NCBI GenBank assembly: GCA_035536995.1
Contig: DATLNB010000022.1
Coordinates: forward strand, 20,708-84,707
Source of the DNA: AV80 sp035536995
Lineage (GTDB): Bacteria; Verrucomicrobiota; Verrucomicrobiia; Chthoniobacterales; UBA10450
Direction: 5' to 3'
Length of the DNA: 64,000 nt
Positions 34,769-44,800 of the stretch are shown one piece after another. Made by a program: the position numbers and the translations under genes. Below the pieces are notes generated by a model, which did no database searches, was not told the origin of the DNA, and was given only the letters and a program-made list of their open reading frames with translations. Within the stretch, counting starts at the first letter, position 1. Each line of letters opens with the position of its first letter.

Positions 34769-36808
34769 AAAGCGCCGTGCGATATCTTCGGCGCTTTTGC
34801 GGCCGGGGCCGTTGTCGTGCTCTTCTGCTTCGTTCTTCTCTGGCGCGATCCGCTCGTTTTTTGGAACGACGATTACGAGCTGTCGATCCTTCCTGTTTTC
34901 GCCGACATGGCGCGGAGCTGGTCCGAAGGCCAGCTGCCGCTCCTGAGTCCCTATTCGTGGGTTTGTGGCAATCTCGCCGGTGAGTTCCAATACGGAACTT
35001 TCTCGGTCTTCATTAACGCCGCGGTCGTGCTGATCTGGAAGTTGCCGCTGGCCTTTCCCCAGCAGGCGGCTGCCTTATCCATGGCCCACCTGTTCGTCCT
35101 GGCCATGGGCGGATACATGCTCGCTCGCGGCCGAAATTTGCCGCCAACGTTGTCGTTTCTGGTCGCGCTCGTGGCTGCGCTAAACGGCTGGATCATTTGC
35201 TGGGGCGCGACTGACTGGTTTGGCGCGCTCGGCGCATTCGCCTGGCTGCCCTGGGCATGGTGGGGCCTGGAGCGAGCGCTCGATCCAGCTCGAAGCAAGT
35301 GGCGTTTTCTCTGGCCCGCGCCCTTCGTCTATCTGGTCGTTACCGGCGGCTTTCCCTACACGGTCCTGATGCTGGTGCTCCTCGCGGCGTGGCTGGCGAT
35401 TCGGTCGTTAGGCCAAACCCGGAAGCTGCGCTCCCTGTGGCCGCTCGTTGCCGGGATGGCGCTTGGGTTCGGTCTGGCCGCGCCGGCCTGGTTCGCGCTT
35501 CTCGATTACGTGCACGGTTCGGCTCGCGCGGTCCAGGACAGCGCCGAGCACTTTCAATGGCGTGTGCCGCTTTCGGCGTTGCCCGGTTTTATTTATCCGG
35601 GCTGGACCGTTGACTGGGTCGATTTCTCATCGCGATTGATGCCGCATACCGCGACGGAGCTTGCTTCTGGTTTGGTTGCACCGACTGCGTTAGTCGCCGG
35701 ATTAGTAATTCTTCGCGGCGCACTGGCTCGACGGATCGGCTGGGATCTTGGGTTGCTCGCCATCGCGCTCATCCTTTGCATGCTACCGACCGCGAGCGTG
35801 TTTCGCTGGAGTTTTCGCTGGCTCCCTCTGGTGCACCTCGTTCTTGCGCTCTGCGCTGCAGAGTCACTGCAAATGTTTGGGTCAGCGCGCGCGCCTTTTG
35901 CGCGCGGATGGACGTCCGCAGTGATCACATTCGCGGCATTGCTCGCGACCTATCTTTCAATACCGCCAAATTGCGGCGTTCCCAAATACAATCTCGCTCA
36001 GGAGCTAACAGAACCTGCGCCGCTCGATCCGCAACGTCTCTATTTCAGTATTTACCCAGGGCCCGAACATGCCTACCGCGTTGAAAAGCATCCCGAGCCG
36101 TTCGGGCTGACTGTCCGTCCCGGGAGCACTTCGATGTTCGCGGGCGTCCGCCTGGTTAACGGTTACAGCCCGATTCGGCCGGCCGGGGTCGCGCGCGAAT
36201 TCGCCGCCGCCATTCACGGAGAAATCCATCCCGACGTTGCCAATCTCGCCCTTTACAGTCAGAGCGAACCTGATGGTCTGCTCGCTCAGCTCGGGGTCGA
36301 CGGAATCATTATCGCCAGCCAGGTCTCGACTGATCCCTATCCCGCCTCCGAGTGGGAGCTCGTCGCGAAAACCGACGAAGGTCGCGTCTTCCACCGGAGG
36401 GGAGGTCCTCTCCCGGCGGTCCGGTCACTTTCCCGAATTGATTTCAAACCTAACGACCACTTCGCGCCGGCTACAATCTCGGACATCCATGATTTCCGGC
36501 ACGGGGTCGAAGCTCAAATCGACGTCCCGGCGGGAACCCGGCCAGCTTTGCTCGGATTGTCCCGGCCTTTCTTCAGTGGTTATCGCGCGACGGTCGGAAA
36601 TCAGTCCTTCAAAGTCGATTCGTATCGACGGCTCATGCCGCTCATCCAGGTCCCCGCGGGAACAGCGGGGCGTCTCGTCGTTTCCTTTCGCCCATGGTGG
36701 TTCCAGTGGGGCGGGGCCGTCAGCGGCATCAGCTTTACGGTTTTCCTAATCGGAATATTTGGAGCTACGCGCGCCGGTTGGAAAGGGCGAGCGACTGCAG
36801 TCGCATGA
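34721..36808 (+). CDS. YfhO-like polytopic membrane protein (GT-C type)
   Basis: 695 residues from GTG 34721. About 11-12 hydrophobic helices in the first 450 residues, with 'RDPLVFWNDDYELSILPVFADM' after the first helix, the kind of acidic loop found in GT-C sugar transferases. The YfhO pattern continues with 'PFVYLVVTGGFPYTVLMLVLLAAWLAI' and a C-terminal extracytoplasmic domain ('HGVEAQIDVPAGTRPALLGLSRPFFSGYRATVG'). It likely handles lipid-linked sugars or lipoteichoic-type modification. The exact start is unclear because the first codons lie in palindromic repeats. The stop touches that of the convergent TIR gene. Confidence 0.8.
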   Translation: MKRREGNDQLGVRHLTKAPCDIFGAFAAGAVVVLFCFVLLWRDPLVFWNDDYELSILPVFADMARSWSEGQLPLLSPYSWVCGNLAGEFQYGTFSVFINAAVVLIWKLPLAFPQQAAALSMAHLFVLAMGGYMLARGRNLPPTLSFLVALVAALNGWIICWGATDWFGALGAFAWLPWAWWGLERALDPARSKWRFLWPAPFVYLVVTGGFPYTVLMLVLLAAWLAIRSLGQTRKLRSLWPLVAGMALGFGLAAPAWFALLDYVHGSARAVQDSAEHFQWRVPLSALPGFIYPGWTVDWVDFSSRLMPHTATELASGLVAPTALVAGLVILRGALARRIGWDLGLLAIALILCMLPTASVFRWSFRWLPLVHLVLALCAAESLQMFGSARAPFARGWTSAVITFAALLATYLSIPPNCGVPKYNLAQELTEPAPLDPQRLYFSIYPGPEHAYRVEKHPEPFGLTVRPGSTSMFAGVRLVNGYSPIRPAGVAREFAAAIHGEIHPDVANLALYSQSEPDGLLAQLGVDGIIIASQVSTDPYPASEWELVAKTDEGRVFHRRGGPLPAVRSLSRIDFKPNDHFAPATISDIHDFRHGVEAQIDVPAGTRPALLGLSRPFFSGYRATVGNQSFKVDSYRRLMPLIQVPAGTAGRLVVSFRPWWFQWGGAVSGISFTVFLIGIFGATRAGWKGRATAVA

Positions 36809-39800
36809 TTACTGAGCAGGTTTCACGATTGCGTCCCGCGCCGCCTTTACACGTGTCATCAAGTCGTCGTTTCCCAGGGCCAATGTCCTGGCTTCCTCAA
36901 GCGATTCAGGCGTGTTTTCGCTCAGCCGGTTTTCGATGTATTGCGGCACCGTGACTTTAGAGAATGGCGAGATCGTGCGTTTTGAGGGATCTGCCAAAAA
37001 CCAACGGCCCCAAAGCACCCAGGCATCATCCGCGGATTCATGATCCAATCGCTCCTTAAGCGCTTCGAGAACATGGTTAGCGTCTTCGCTTAGCGATTCA
37101 AAGAACCCGCCGTCGCTCAGATGTTGTCCCGCGACCGCATCCGCAAGCGGGAGTAACCATTCTGGCCACGGCCCATCGGGCATGATGTCCGACACTCGCG
37201 CCGTCTTGTCCGACGACGTGGTCAAAATCCTTTTTCCGTCCGGGCTGAATTGTGCCGTGTCTACCGCCCTCGCATGTTTTATCGAATCGGTAACAGGCTT
37301 GCCGGTCTGCGCGTCCCAGACTCGCGCGGTATCGTCGTCGGACGCAGTTACGACGCGTTTTCCATCGGGGCTGAACTGCGCCTTTTGGACGGTGCCGGTA
37401 TGATTCATCGGCTCGGTGAGTGCGTTGCCGGTCGCTGCATCCCAAATGCGCGCGGTCTTGTCCGTCGACGTCGTTACGATTCGCATTCCATCCGGATTGA
37501 ACTGCGCGCTGGTCACTATAGGACCATGCTTTATCTCCACGGGGAGAGCCTTGCCCGTCGCTGCATCCCAAATTCGCGCGGTATCGTCCCACCCTGTGGT
37601 CGCGATCCGTTTTCCATCGGGGCTGAACTGCACTGTGGTCACGACGAGACTATGTTTCATCGGCTCACTCAGAGCCCTTCCAGTCGCTGCGTCCCAGATT
37701 CGCGCGGAGTCGCGCGACACCGTCGCGATCCGTGTTCCGTCGGGACTGAATTGCATCTTCGTCACCGGCTTATCGTGTTTGATCGACTCGATGAGAAGCT
37801 TGCCGGTCTGTGCGTCCCAGACTCGCACTGTCTTATCTCCGGCACCGGTTACGATCCGTTTTCCATCCGGACTGAACTGCGCGTTCGACACGCCTGAATC
37901 ATGTTTCATCTCGGCCAGACTCTGTCCGGTCGCCGCATCCCAGATGCGCGCGGACTTGTCTTTTGACCCGGTCACAATTTGTCTTCCGTCCGGGCTAAAC
38001 CGCGCGGTGGACACGATATCTCCGTGTATCATCGACTCGGTCAGCGGGTTGCCCGTCTCCGCATCCCAGATCCGCGCACTTTTGTCCCCGGACGCGGTTA
38101 CGATCCGCTTTCCGTCCGGGCTGAACTGCGCGGAGTTCAGGAGGTGTTCGTGTTTCATCGGCTCGCTCAGAGCTTTCCCGGTTTCTATATTCCAAATCCG
38201 CGCCGCGTTGCCGTATGACGTGGTCACAACTTGTTTTCCATCCGGACTGAACTGCGCTGAGTTCACTTGCGAATCATGTTTCATCGGCTCCGTAACAGTC
38301 TTCCCGGTCTCCGCATCCCAAATTCGCGCGGCCTTGTCCCGCGATGCGGTTACGATTCGAGTCTGGTCGGGACTGAACTGCGCTGCGTTCACTTCCGAAT
38401 CATGTTTCAACGGCCCGCCGACAGCCTTCCCCGTCTCCGCATCCCAAACTCGCGCGGTCCAGTCCCAGGACGCGGTCACAATTCGTTTTCCGTCAGGGCT
38501 GAACTGCGCGGTCCAGACAAAGGAATCATGTTTCATCGGCTCCGTGAGCGCTCTTCCGGTCTCCGCATCCCAAACTCGCGCGGTCCCGTCCCAGGACGCG
38601 GTCACAATTCGTCTTCCATCCGGGCTGAACTGCGCTGCGCTCACCCCGTCATCATGTTTCATCGGCTCAGCGAGTGGGTGGCCCGTTTCTGCATCCCAAA
38701 CTCGCGCGGTCCGCGGTGAGGCCGTCACAACTCGTCTTCCGTCAGGGCTGAATTGCACGGTGGCGAGTTCCCCCTCATGCTTCATAGGTTGACTGATTGG
38801 GTTGCCCGTCGAGGCGTCCCAAACTCGCGCCTGGTCGGCTGATGCGGTCACGATCAGTCTACCGTCCGGGCTGAACTTCGCTGCCGTCACTCTCGCATCA
38901 TGTTTCATCGGCTCAGTGAGAGCTCTGCCGCTCGCTGCATCCCAGACTCGAGCCGCCTTGTCGTTGGACGCGGTTACAATCCGTTTTCCGTCCAAGCTGA
39001 ACTGCACTGACTTGACCTGAGCCTCATGCTTCATCGGCTCGGTGCGTGGGTTGCCGGTTGCTGCGTCCCAAATTTGCGCCGTGTTGTCCTCCGAGGCCGT
39101 GACCACCCATTTTCCGTCCGGACTGAACTCCGCTGTATTGACGCTGCTCTGATGTTTGAGCCGACGATGGAGAGTCGGATAGCGCCGGTAAGTCAGAAGT
39201 GTTGTTAATCGGCAGAGTGCCCCGTGGTTATCCCGATCGAGCGAGAGGCTGCGGGTTAACTGAGGGAGCGCATCCATGTCCCTGTCTTCGTCGATCGCAC
39301 GAAGAGCTTGAAAGAAATCGGATCGACTCAGGGTTTTCCGCGTTTCCTTTAGGGCAGACTCAGCGCGAGCTTTGGCCTGCTCGGCGGATTGTTTTTGCTG
39401 CCAGGCAAAGATTCCGCCAGCCACAGCGAGCAGCGCTAGCACCGCGACCGCAGCCAGCCACCGCCTGAGCGCCCGCGAACGCTGCTTCGCTTTCCGAAGT
39501 TGCATCGCCTTGTCGCGTTCCGTCAGAACGCCCAGCGGAACCCGGAGCGCTCCGGCTACCACCTTGAGCTTGGCGAGCTCGAGGCGCTGCTCGTAGCCAT
39601 GGACCTTTTCCGAAATCTCACGGTCGCTCAGTTGCGATGACTTCCGCAGCGCTTCGCGGTGGGCCGCGCCCGTTGTCCAGCCTTGTTCCGGCATGCCGTC
39701 TGGCCGGGCGTCCGCGCCGATTGGTTCCGTCCGCCGGCTCCAGTCGATTTGTCCATCGTCGCCCGCAACGCCATAGCGGAGCGGTTCCGGTAAACACTCC

Positions 39801-40252
39801 GCTTCCGGCGGAATTCCAAGCTTTGCTTTTCCCGGATCATCGGAGGCGTTCGGTTCGCCATCGATCATGAACGCGAGGATGCGGTCCGATTTTCCCAGCT
39901 CTTTGAAATAACGGATTTCGTCCGCGACGAAGCGTGACTCGACCGCGCGCGGGGAGCAGAGAACGACCAGGAGCGCGCTGTTTTCCAAGGCCTGCTGGAT
40001 GTTTCGCGTCAGGTCGGCATCCGCCGGCAATTCCTCCTCGTCGCGGAATACTGGATACAGGCTGGGCGGGATCGGTTCCCCTCGACCGTCCAGGGCGCCG
40101 ATGAGGTCCGCTGGGATCTCATAACCTTCGAGCGACTGATGCAGCCAGGTCGCCCACTGCCGGCCTTGCTCTTTATTATCAGCGTGGCGGTAACTCAAAA
40201 AGACCGCGTACTGACGGGTTGATCCCGGTCTTTGCGTTCCCGGTGTTGTCAT
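36809..40252 (-). CDS. TIR-transmembrane-WD40 protein (16 WD40 repeats)
   Basis: 1147 residues from ATG 40252. A TIR domain occupies residues about 14-150: 'YAVFLSYRHAD' (18-22 is FLSYR), 'PVFRDEEELPADADL' and 'SALLVVLCSPRAVESRFVADEIRYF', with Glu112 in the position of the NADase glutamate. A single membrane helix lies at 265-284, then a coiled stretch. Sixteen WD40 repeats of about 41 residues follow from residue 365 to 1026 with consensus 'VxxAQFSPDGKRIVTAS-D-TARIWDAETG', enough for two eight-bladed propellers. The last ~120 residues are helical. TIR proteins of this kind can cleave NAD in immunity or act as signalling scaffolds. It lies 29 bases after the reductase gene on the same strand, a probable operon end. 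Confidence 0.92.
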   Translation of the reverse strand: MTTPGTQRPGSTRQYAVFLSYRHADNKEQGRQWATWLHQSLEGYEIPADLIGALDGRGEPIPPSLYPVFRDEEELPADADLTRNIQQALENSALLVVLCSPRAVESRFVADEIRYFKELGKSDRILAFMIDGEPNASDDPGKAKLGIPPEAECLPEPLRYGVAGDDGQIDWSRRTEPIGADARPDGMPEQGWTTGAAHREALRKSSQLSDREISEKVHGYEQRLELAKLKVVAGALRVPLGVLTERDKAMQLRKAKQRSRALRRWLAAVAVLALLAVAGGIFAWQQKQSAEQAKARAESALKETRKTLSRSDFFQALRAIDEDRDMDALPQLTRSLSLDRDNHGALCRLTTLLTYRRYPTLHRRLKHQSSVNTAEFSPDGKWVVTASEDNTAQIWDAATGNPRTEPMKHEAQVKSVQFSLDGKRIVTASNDKAARVWDAASGRALTEPMKHDARVTAAKFSPDGRLIVTASADQARVWDASTGNPISQPMKHEGELATVQFSPDGRRVVTASPRTARVWDAETGHPLAEPMKHDDGVSAAQFSPDGRRIVTASWDGTARVWDAETGRALTEPMKHDSFVWTAQFSPDGKRIVTASWDWTARVWDAETGKAVGGPLKHDSEVNAAQFSPDQTRIVTASRDKAARIWDAETGKTVTEPMKHDSQVNSAQFSPDGKQVVTTSYGNAARIWNIETGKALSEPMKHEHLLNSAQFSPDGKRIVTASGDKSARIWDAETGNPLTESMIHGDIVSTARFSPDGRQIVTGSKDKSARIWDAATGQSLAEMKHDSGVSNAQFSPDGKRIVTGAGDKTVRVWDAQTGKLLIESIKHDKPVTKMQFSPDGTRIATVSRDSARIWDAATGRALSEPMKHSLVVTTVQFSPDGKRIATTGWDDTARIWDAATGKALPVEIKHGPIVTSAQFNPDGMRIVTTSTDKTARIWDAATGNALTEPMNHTGTVQKAQFSPDGKRVVTASDDDTARVWDAQTGKPVTDSIKHARAVDTAQFSPDGKRILTTSSDKTARVSDIMPDGPWPEWLLPLADAVAGQHLSDGGFFESLSEDANHVLEALKERLDHESADDAWVLWGRWFLADPSKRTISPFSKVTVPQYIENRLSENTPESLEEARTLALGNDDLMTRVKAARDAIVKPAQ
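37175..39160 (-). repeat. Tandem ~126-base repeats encoding 16 WD40 blades
   Basis: About 2 kb of DNA with a period near 126 bases, one unit per WD40 repeat. The phrase for MKHD...AQFSPDGKR recurs nearly unchanged. Neighbouring units are alike at DNA level, a sign of recent duplication or gene conversion. Confidence 0.9.
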
Positions 40253-40281
40253 GCCGGTCCGCCGTGCGGTGCCTTCGCGGT

Positions 40282-41448
40282 CTAGTAAACGTCGCGCTTG
40301 TAGCGCTTGTCGCTCTTCAGTTTCTCGACGTACTCGTTGGCCGCGTCCACGTCTTTGCCGCCATGTTCCTGCACGATTTTGCGCAAGGCAGCGTCCACGT
40401 CCTTGGCCATTCGCCGGGCGTCGCCGCAGACAAAGAAATGCGCGCCTTCTCCATCGATCCATTTCCAGAGCTCGGCCGCGTTCTCCATCATCTTGTCCTG
40501 CACGTAAACTTTGTGAGCCTGATCGCGGGACCAGGCCAGGTCGAGACGCGTCAGGGTGCCGTCTTGCTGCATCTCCTCGAATTCGTCGCGGTAAAAATAA
40601 TTGCAGGCCGATTTCTGTGACCCGAAGAACAGCCAATTCTTTCCCTTCGCCCCGACGGCTCGGCGCTCCTGGAGATAAGCGCGAAACGGAGCGATCCCCG
40701 TTCCGGGCCCGACCATGATGATGGGGATGTTGCTGTCGTCTGGGAGGCGGAACTTCGACGCGTTGGGGAACACCGGTATCGGCACGTTCTCGGCGCGGTC
40801 CGCCAGGAAGGTCGAGCAAACCCCGCCGCGCTGTCGGCCATGGCTCGTGTAACGGACGACGTCTACCGTCAGGTGGACCTGATTCGGGAACGCTTTCAGG
40901 CTCGAGGCGATCGAGTAGAGCCGCGGCTGCAATTTTGCCAGCGTATCGACGAATTCCTGCGGGCTGATGGTGATCGAGGGATGCTCACTCAGAAAATCGA
41001 CGATCTCCATTCCCCAGAGATAGCGGTCGAGATCCTCCTTGCGTTCCGGGTCGAGCAACTCGGTCAGCAACGGCGCGGCGTCGGCCCGCTCGGCAATCAT
41101 CTTCAAGAATTTGGGTGTTGCTTGCGTGATGCGGCAATCTCGGAAGAGGGCCTCGCGCAAGGTTGTTTCGCCTTTCGGGCCTTTGACCTTTTCGTCGCCC
41201 GCGGCGGAGATCGCTTTCAGGATTTGATCGACCAGCGCGGGATCGTTTGTTGGCCAGATGGTAAGCGAATCGCCAACTTCATAGCTCAGGCCCCAGTCGG
41301 TCAGATCGATTTCGAAATGGCGCGTGTCTTTTTCCGAGCCTTCGCTGCAGAGAGTGCGGTTGACCGTCATCCTGGCGGGGAACGGATTAGCGCGGGTGTA
41401 TTGTGAAGCTGGTTTGGCGGCGGGCGGTGCGGGAGTTTCAGTTGCCAT
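40282..41448 (-). CDS. FAD/NAD(P)H reductase of the CysJ/FNR type, without FMN domain
   Basis: 388 residues. Cytosolic flavoprotein passing electrons from NADPH. It starts with a short linker then the connecting and FAD domain ('KDTRHFEIDLTDWGLSYEVGDSLTIWPTNDP'), the FAD motif 'PRLYSIASSLKAFPN', 'GVCSTFLADRAENVPI', the NADPH pyrophosphate motif 'PIIMVGPGTGIAPFRAYLQER', 'NWLFFGSQKSACNYFYRDEF' and 'HFFVCGDARRMAKDVDAAL', ending YKRDVY. This is the reductase half of sulfite reductase alpha subunits, lacking the flavodoxin domain. The ferredoxin gene 82 bases upstream on the same strand may replace that domain. The electron acceptor is not proven. Confidence 0.9.
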   Translation of the reverse strand: MATETPAPPAAKPASQYTRANPFPARMTVNRTLCSEGSEKDTRHFEIDLTDWGLSYEVGDSLTIWPTNDPALVDQILKAISAAGDEKVKGPKGETTLREALFRDCRITQATPKFLKMIAERADAAPLLTELLDPERKEDLDRYLWGMEIVDFLSEHPSITISPQEFVDTLAKLQPRLYSIASSLKAFPNQVHLTVDVVRYTSHGRQRGGVCSTFLADRAENVPIPVFPNASKFRLPDDSNIPIIMVGPGTGIAPFRAYLQERRAVGAKGKNWLFFGSQKSACNYFYRDEFEEMQQDGTLTRLDLAWSRDQAHKVYVQDKMMENAAELWKWIDGEGAHFFVCGDARRMAKDVDAALRKIVQEHGGKDVDAANEYVEKLKSDKRYKRDVY

Positions 41449-41529
41449 TTTAAAGCAGCGGTTTACGACCGTCGGTTTTTGAAAATCGCCGCGAGTTGGC
41501 GGTCATGGATTGCCGCCGCTTCAGAAAAG

Positions 41530-41763
41530 CTATTCACCGTCGTTGCCGATGGCGAGAGTCGGGCAAACATCCATGGCGCGCTGCGCGGCGGCCGTTTCCT
41601 CATCGTTCTCGGGCTGCTTGTAGAAATACACATAGGTCTCGTCGTCGTTGTATTTCAGTAGGTTCGGCGCTTCGTCGAGACAAACGCGGCACGGCGTGCA
41701 GGTGTTATCCACGTACCAAGGTCCGGGGGCGTTCTCCGGAAGTTTGCTTGCTTTGTCAGCCAT
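41530..41763 (-). CDS. Single-cluster [4Fe-4S] ferredoxin
   Basis: 77 residues. Cys ligands are in 'VDNTCTPCRVCLDEAPNLL' (Cys22, 25, 28) and 'AMDVCPTLAI' (Cys68), the CxxCxxC...CP layout of one-cluster bacterial ferredoxins. It is acidic, as such carriers are. It lies 81 bases before the FNR-type reductase and 68 bases after the decahaem cytochrome on the same strand, so it is probably an electron carrier between them. Confidence 0.92.
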   Translation of the reverse strand: MADKASKLPENAPGPWYVDNTCTPCRVCLDEAPNLLKYNDDETYVYFYKQPENDEETAAAQRAMDVCPTLAIGNDGE

Positions 41764-41831
41764 GGAAAATTTTTAACTGAAAAGCGCCCCCGGCGGCAAT
41801 GCCTTTTCTGGCGCCCGGCGTGAAGGTGTTG

Positions 41832-44800
41832 CTACGGTTGCGGTGGAGTGGGGCCTTCGATCGGGCTCGGCTCAATATCCGGTGGGTAATCCAGCGGCGG
41901 GGTTGGGCTGACGGTGGCCGCAGGCTCCGGACCCGGCAGCGGCGTCAACATCACTCCGCTCTTCGTCATCAGTTTGCCATTCCGCGCGGTCACATCTTCC
42001 ACGCGGTAGATCGTGCTCCATTGCCGGCCGTCCTTCGATCCGCCCCCCGCCCGGAGATAAAACTTTTCCATCTCACCGAGATGAAACGGCCGGGAACCGC
42101 GCCGGCCAAACACGACGGTTTGTCCGCCGGTTTCATCGACCACGCGGTCGCGGTCGAGCCCGCGGGAGACCGCGATCGCTTCGCCCTTCGTCGGGTAAGT
42201 TGCGATAAGTCTTGGGCTCGGCCGGGGACTGAATCCTTGCGCGCCCGCGACCGTGTCCGGCGAGATCAATTGCACGACCCGCAGGCCGTTGCGTCCGTCG
42301 GCGACCAGCGCGAACTGAGATGCGTTCACGCTCCCGACTTGGACGGCCCGCGTGTCGTTCAGCTGGCCCTCCGCGTTGAATATCTGGTCGAGACGCGGCC
42401 GCTCCGGATTTTCGACATCGATGACAGCCAGACCTTCCGGCCCGTTGGCGACATATGCATACGTCCGCGCGACATAAAGGCGCCCGGCATTGCGCAGCCC
42501 GACCGTGGCTTCGGGAATCGGCACGGGCCGATATGGATCCGTAATGTCGAGCACCTTTAAACCCTCGCTGTCGGTCACGAATGCGTAGCGAAACTGGATC
42601 GAGACGCAGTGCGGGTTGCGCAGGAAATCGCCCGTATACTGACCGCCCAGTTTCGGGTTCATCGGATCGGTGCAATCGATAACGAACAGCCCGCGCGGAG
42701 TCGTCATGTAAAGGCGGTGACCGGCCGCCGTGACAAAGCTCGCCCCGGTCAGCGCGCCGTCCGGGTTAAATGTCACATCGCGCTTGAGGAAATTGTTATC
42801 GGGATTTCCATCAACCAGGGTCGCGACGTTCGATCCGACGAGCCCTTCTTCGCGGTCTGAGACATAGGCAAACGCGTAGAACATATCGATCGGCTGTTCC
42901 TCGTTCTCGGGCAGCCGGACTCGGGCCGGGTCAAGGGCGAGGGTGCTTGGCAGCGCAACCGAAGTCGCATACTTCGTATTCACGCGGGTGCGTTGTCCGA
43001 GTGGTGAAACGGGCGCGCTCACGATTCGTTCCGAGAAACCCTTTTGATCAATGTTCGCCACGTCGAACACCTCAAACCCGCCCGGTCCATTCGCGGTGTA
43101 GAGGTACTCTCCGCGCAGAACGAGGTCCTGGATGTCGTGCCCGCTGTGCTCATGCGCTTCTTTCAAAATTGCGCCTGCTTCCAGGTGTTTCCGGTAGTTA
43201 TCCGGGTACGCGATCTTGTGGAGATGGCTCCCGATCGCGGCCTGCGGTTCGTCCGCTTCGGTCCAAACCACGGCGTGAAGTCCATGATGCCCTTCGCCGA
43301 TGTAGGCGTAACGGCCAAAGAAGTTGACCGTCCCAGTGCCGAACCCAAGAAGCTGAGTCATCCAAGCGTTGTTATCGTTGTTCTTCGAGAGATGGCAGTC
43401 CGTGCAATTCTTCGTTGTCCCGACGCCGCTGGTGGTGTGCGGGAAATGAGGGTTGAAGGCCTGGCCGCTGTAACCTTCGGCGGAGAACGTCTGGGCCTGT
43501 GAGTAAATCCACTCGCGGTTCTGGTTCTGAGAGCTGACGACTACGGCGCTGGACGAGCGGATCACCGCCATCCGGTTCTTTTTTACCGTCCCGTCGATCC
43601 CGAGCATGAAGACGTCGTCGCGGACGACCTGCGGGTTGTAGGTCGTAAAATTGCGGTCGGTCACGCCTTCAAACTTGTTTTGCGGGACTCGCTGGTTTGC
43701 CTTCATCGGAAGGTGACAACCGAAACAGCTCGTCGCCCACGACGTATGGCAGATCTGGCAATCCATCGCGCCATTGTCATGCGCCAGGCGAGAGCGCCGT
43801 TCCACCGGATCGGTTGAAATCAATCCGCCCCATGTTTTTCCGTCGCGCTTGAGCGTTTTCGCGTAAGCCGACTTCGGATTGTAATGCGCAGACGAGGGAT
43901 CAATCGTGTCGATCGTCTGCGGAATTTCCCAGCGGATGTCGGGGGCCATGGTGGACTGCTGATAAAGCTTCGTTCCTTCCCAGACGAAGCGCGGCCCCCA
44001 GGGCGTGTTGCTCGTGTTCAGCAAATTAACTGCACCGGCATTGCCGGTCGTAACCAGCGTCGGCCGCTGGTCGATTGTGCCATGGCAATCGATGCAGTTG
44101 ATCGTCGTGGCGTTGCGCGGCTCGCCGTAGAGCATGCCGTTGCCATGGACGTCGAAGTCGAAATGGCAGTCGGTGCATTGCATTCCCTTGGCGAGATGGA
44201 CGTCTTTCAAGTGAACCGCCTTCGCGAACTTCTGCGGATCGTCATGCGCGATCTTGTTGTCGCGCAGGTCGAGCAGGTCACCTTTGCGGTCGTGTTTGAA
44301 AACGGCGCGGAAGACCCAGCCGTGGCCGTGGTAATCGGCGAATTGGGTGTTCTTCAGCTTTGGATTGAGCTCTGAGACTCTGTCGAGAAAATCCTTGTCA
44401 CCCCAGAGCCCCTTCGCCGCTGCCGCCTCGGGATTGGCCTGGGTCTCGATAACGAGCTCGTCGTCGGTCGGGTTCCGTTGTTCCTTTGGATACATGAACT
44501 CGCCGTCCGTTTCCTGGTCCCACCAGGTGTAACCCAGGTACGGGTTCACGAAGAGGTTGCCCTGGTGCATGTGACAATTCATGCACTGACTCGACGGAAT
44601 GGACCGCGTGAACTGGTGCGTGATCGGATGGCCACGCTCTTTTTTCGGAATGGTTTTGTCCGCGGTGAAACTTAAACCCTGGTGCCCGTATTTGCTCCAC
44701 CAGCCGGAATTGGTCGGGGAACGGTCATTGGCGTAAACCACGTGGCAGGCCGAACACCCGCTCGAGCGGTAGTCGCCCGCATGATCGTTCGACCCGAGAA

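Noticed and set aside
37416..38792. Long plus-strand frame opposite the WD40 repeats
   Set aside because: A shadow of the repeated WD40 codons on the other strand; its periodic Cys/Pro phrases mirror the repeats.
37175..39160. Possible CRISPR-like array because of regular repeats
   Set aside because: The period is about 126 bases and in frame; the units are WD40 codons, not short direct repeats with unique spacers.
40253..40819. Frame extension upstream of the TIR gene
   Set aside because: It overlaps the reductase gene in another frame and reads as low-complexity Arg-rich sequence; the ATG at 40252 directly precedes the TIR domain.
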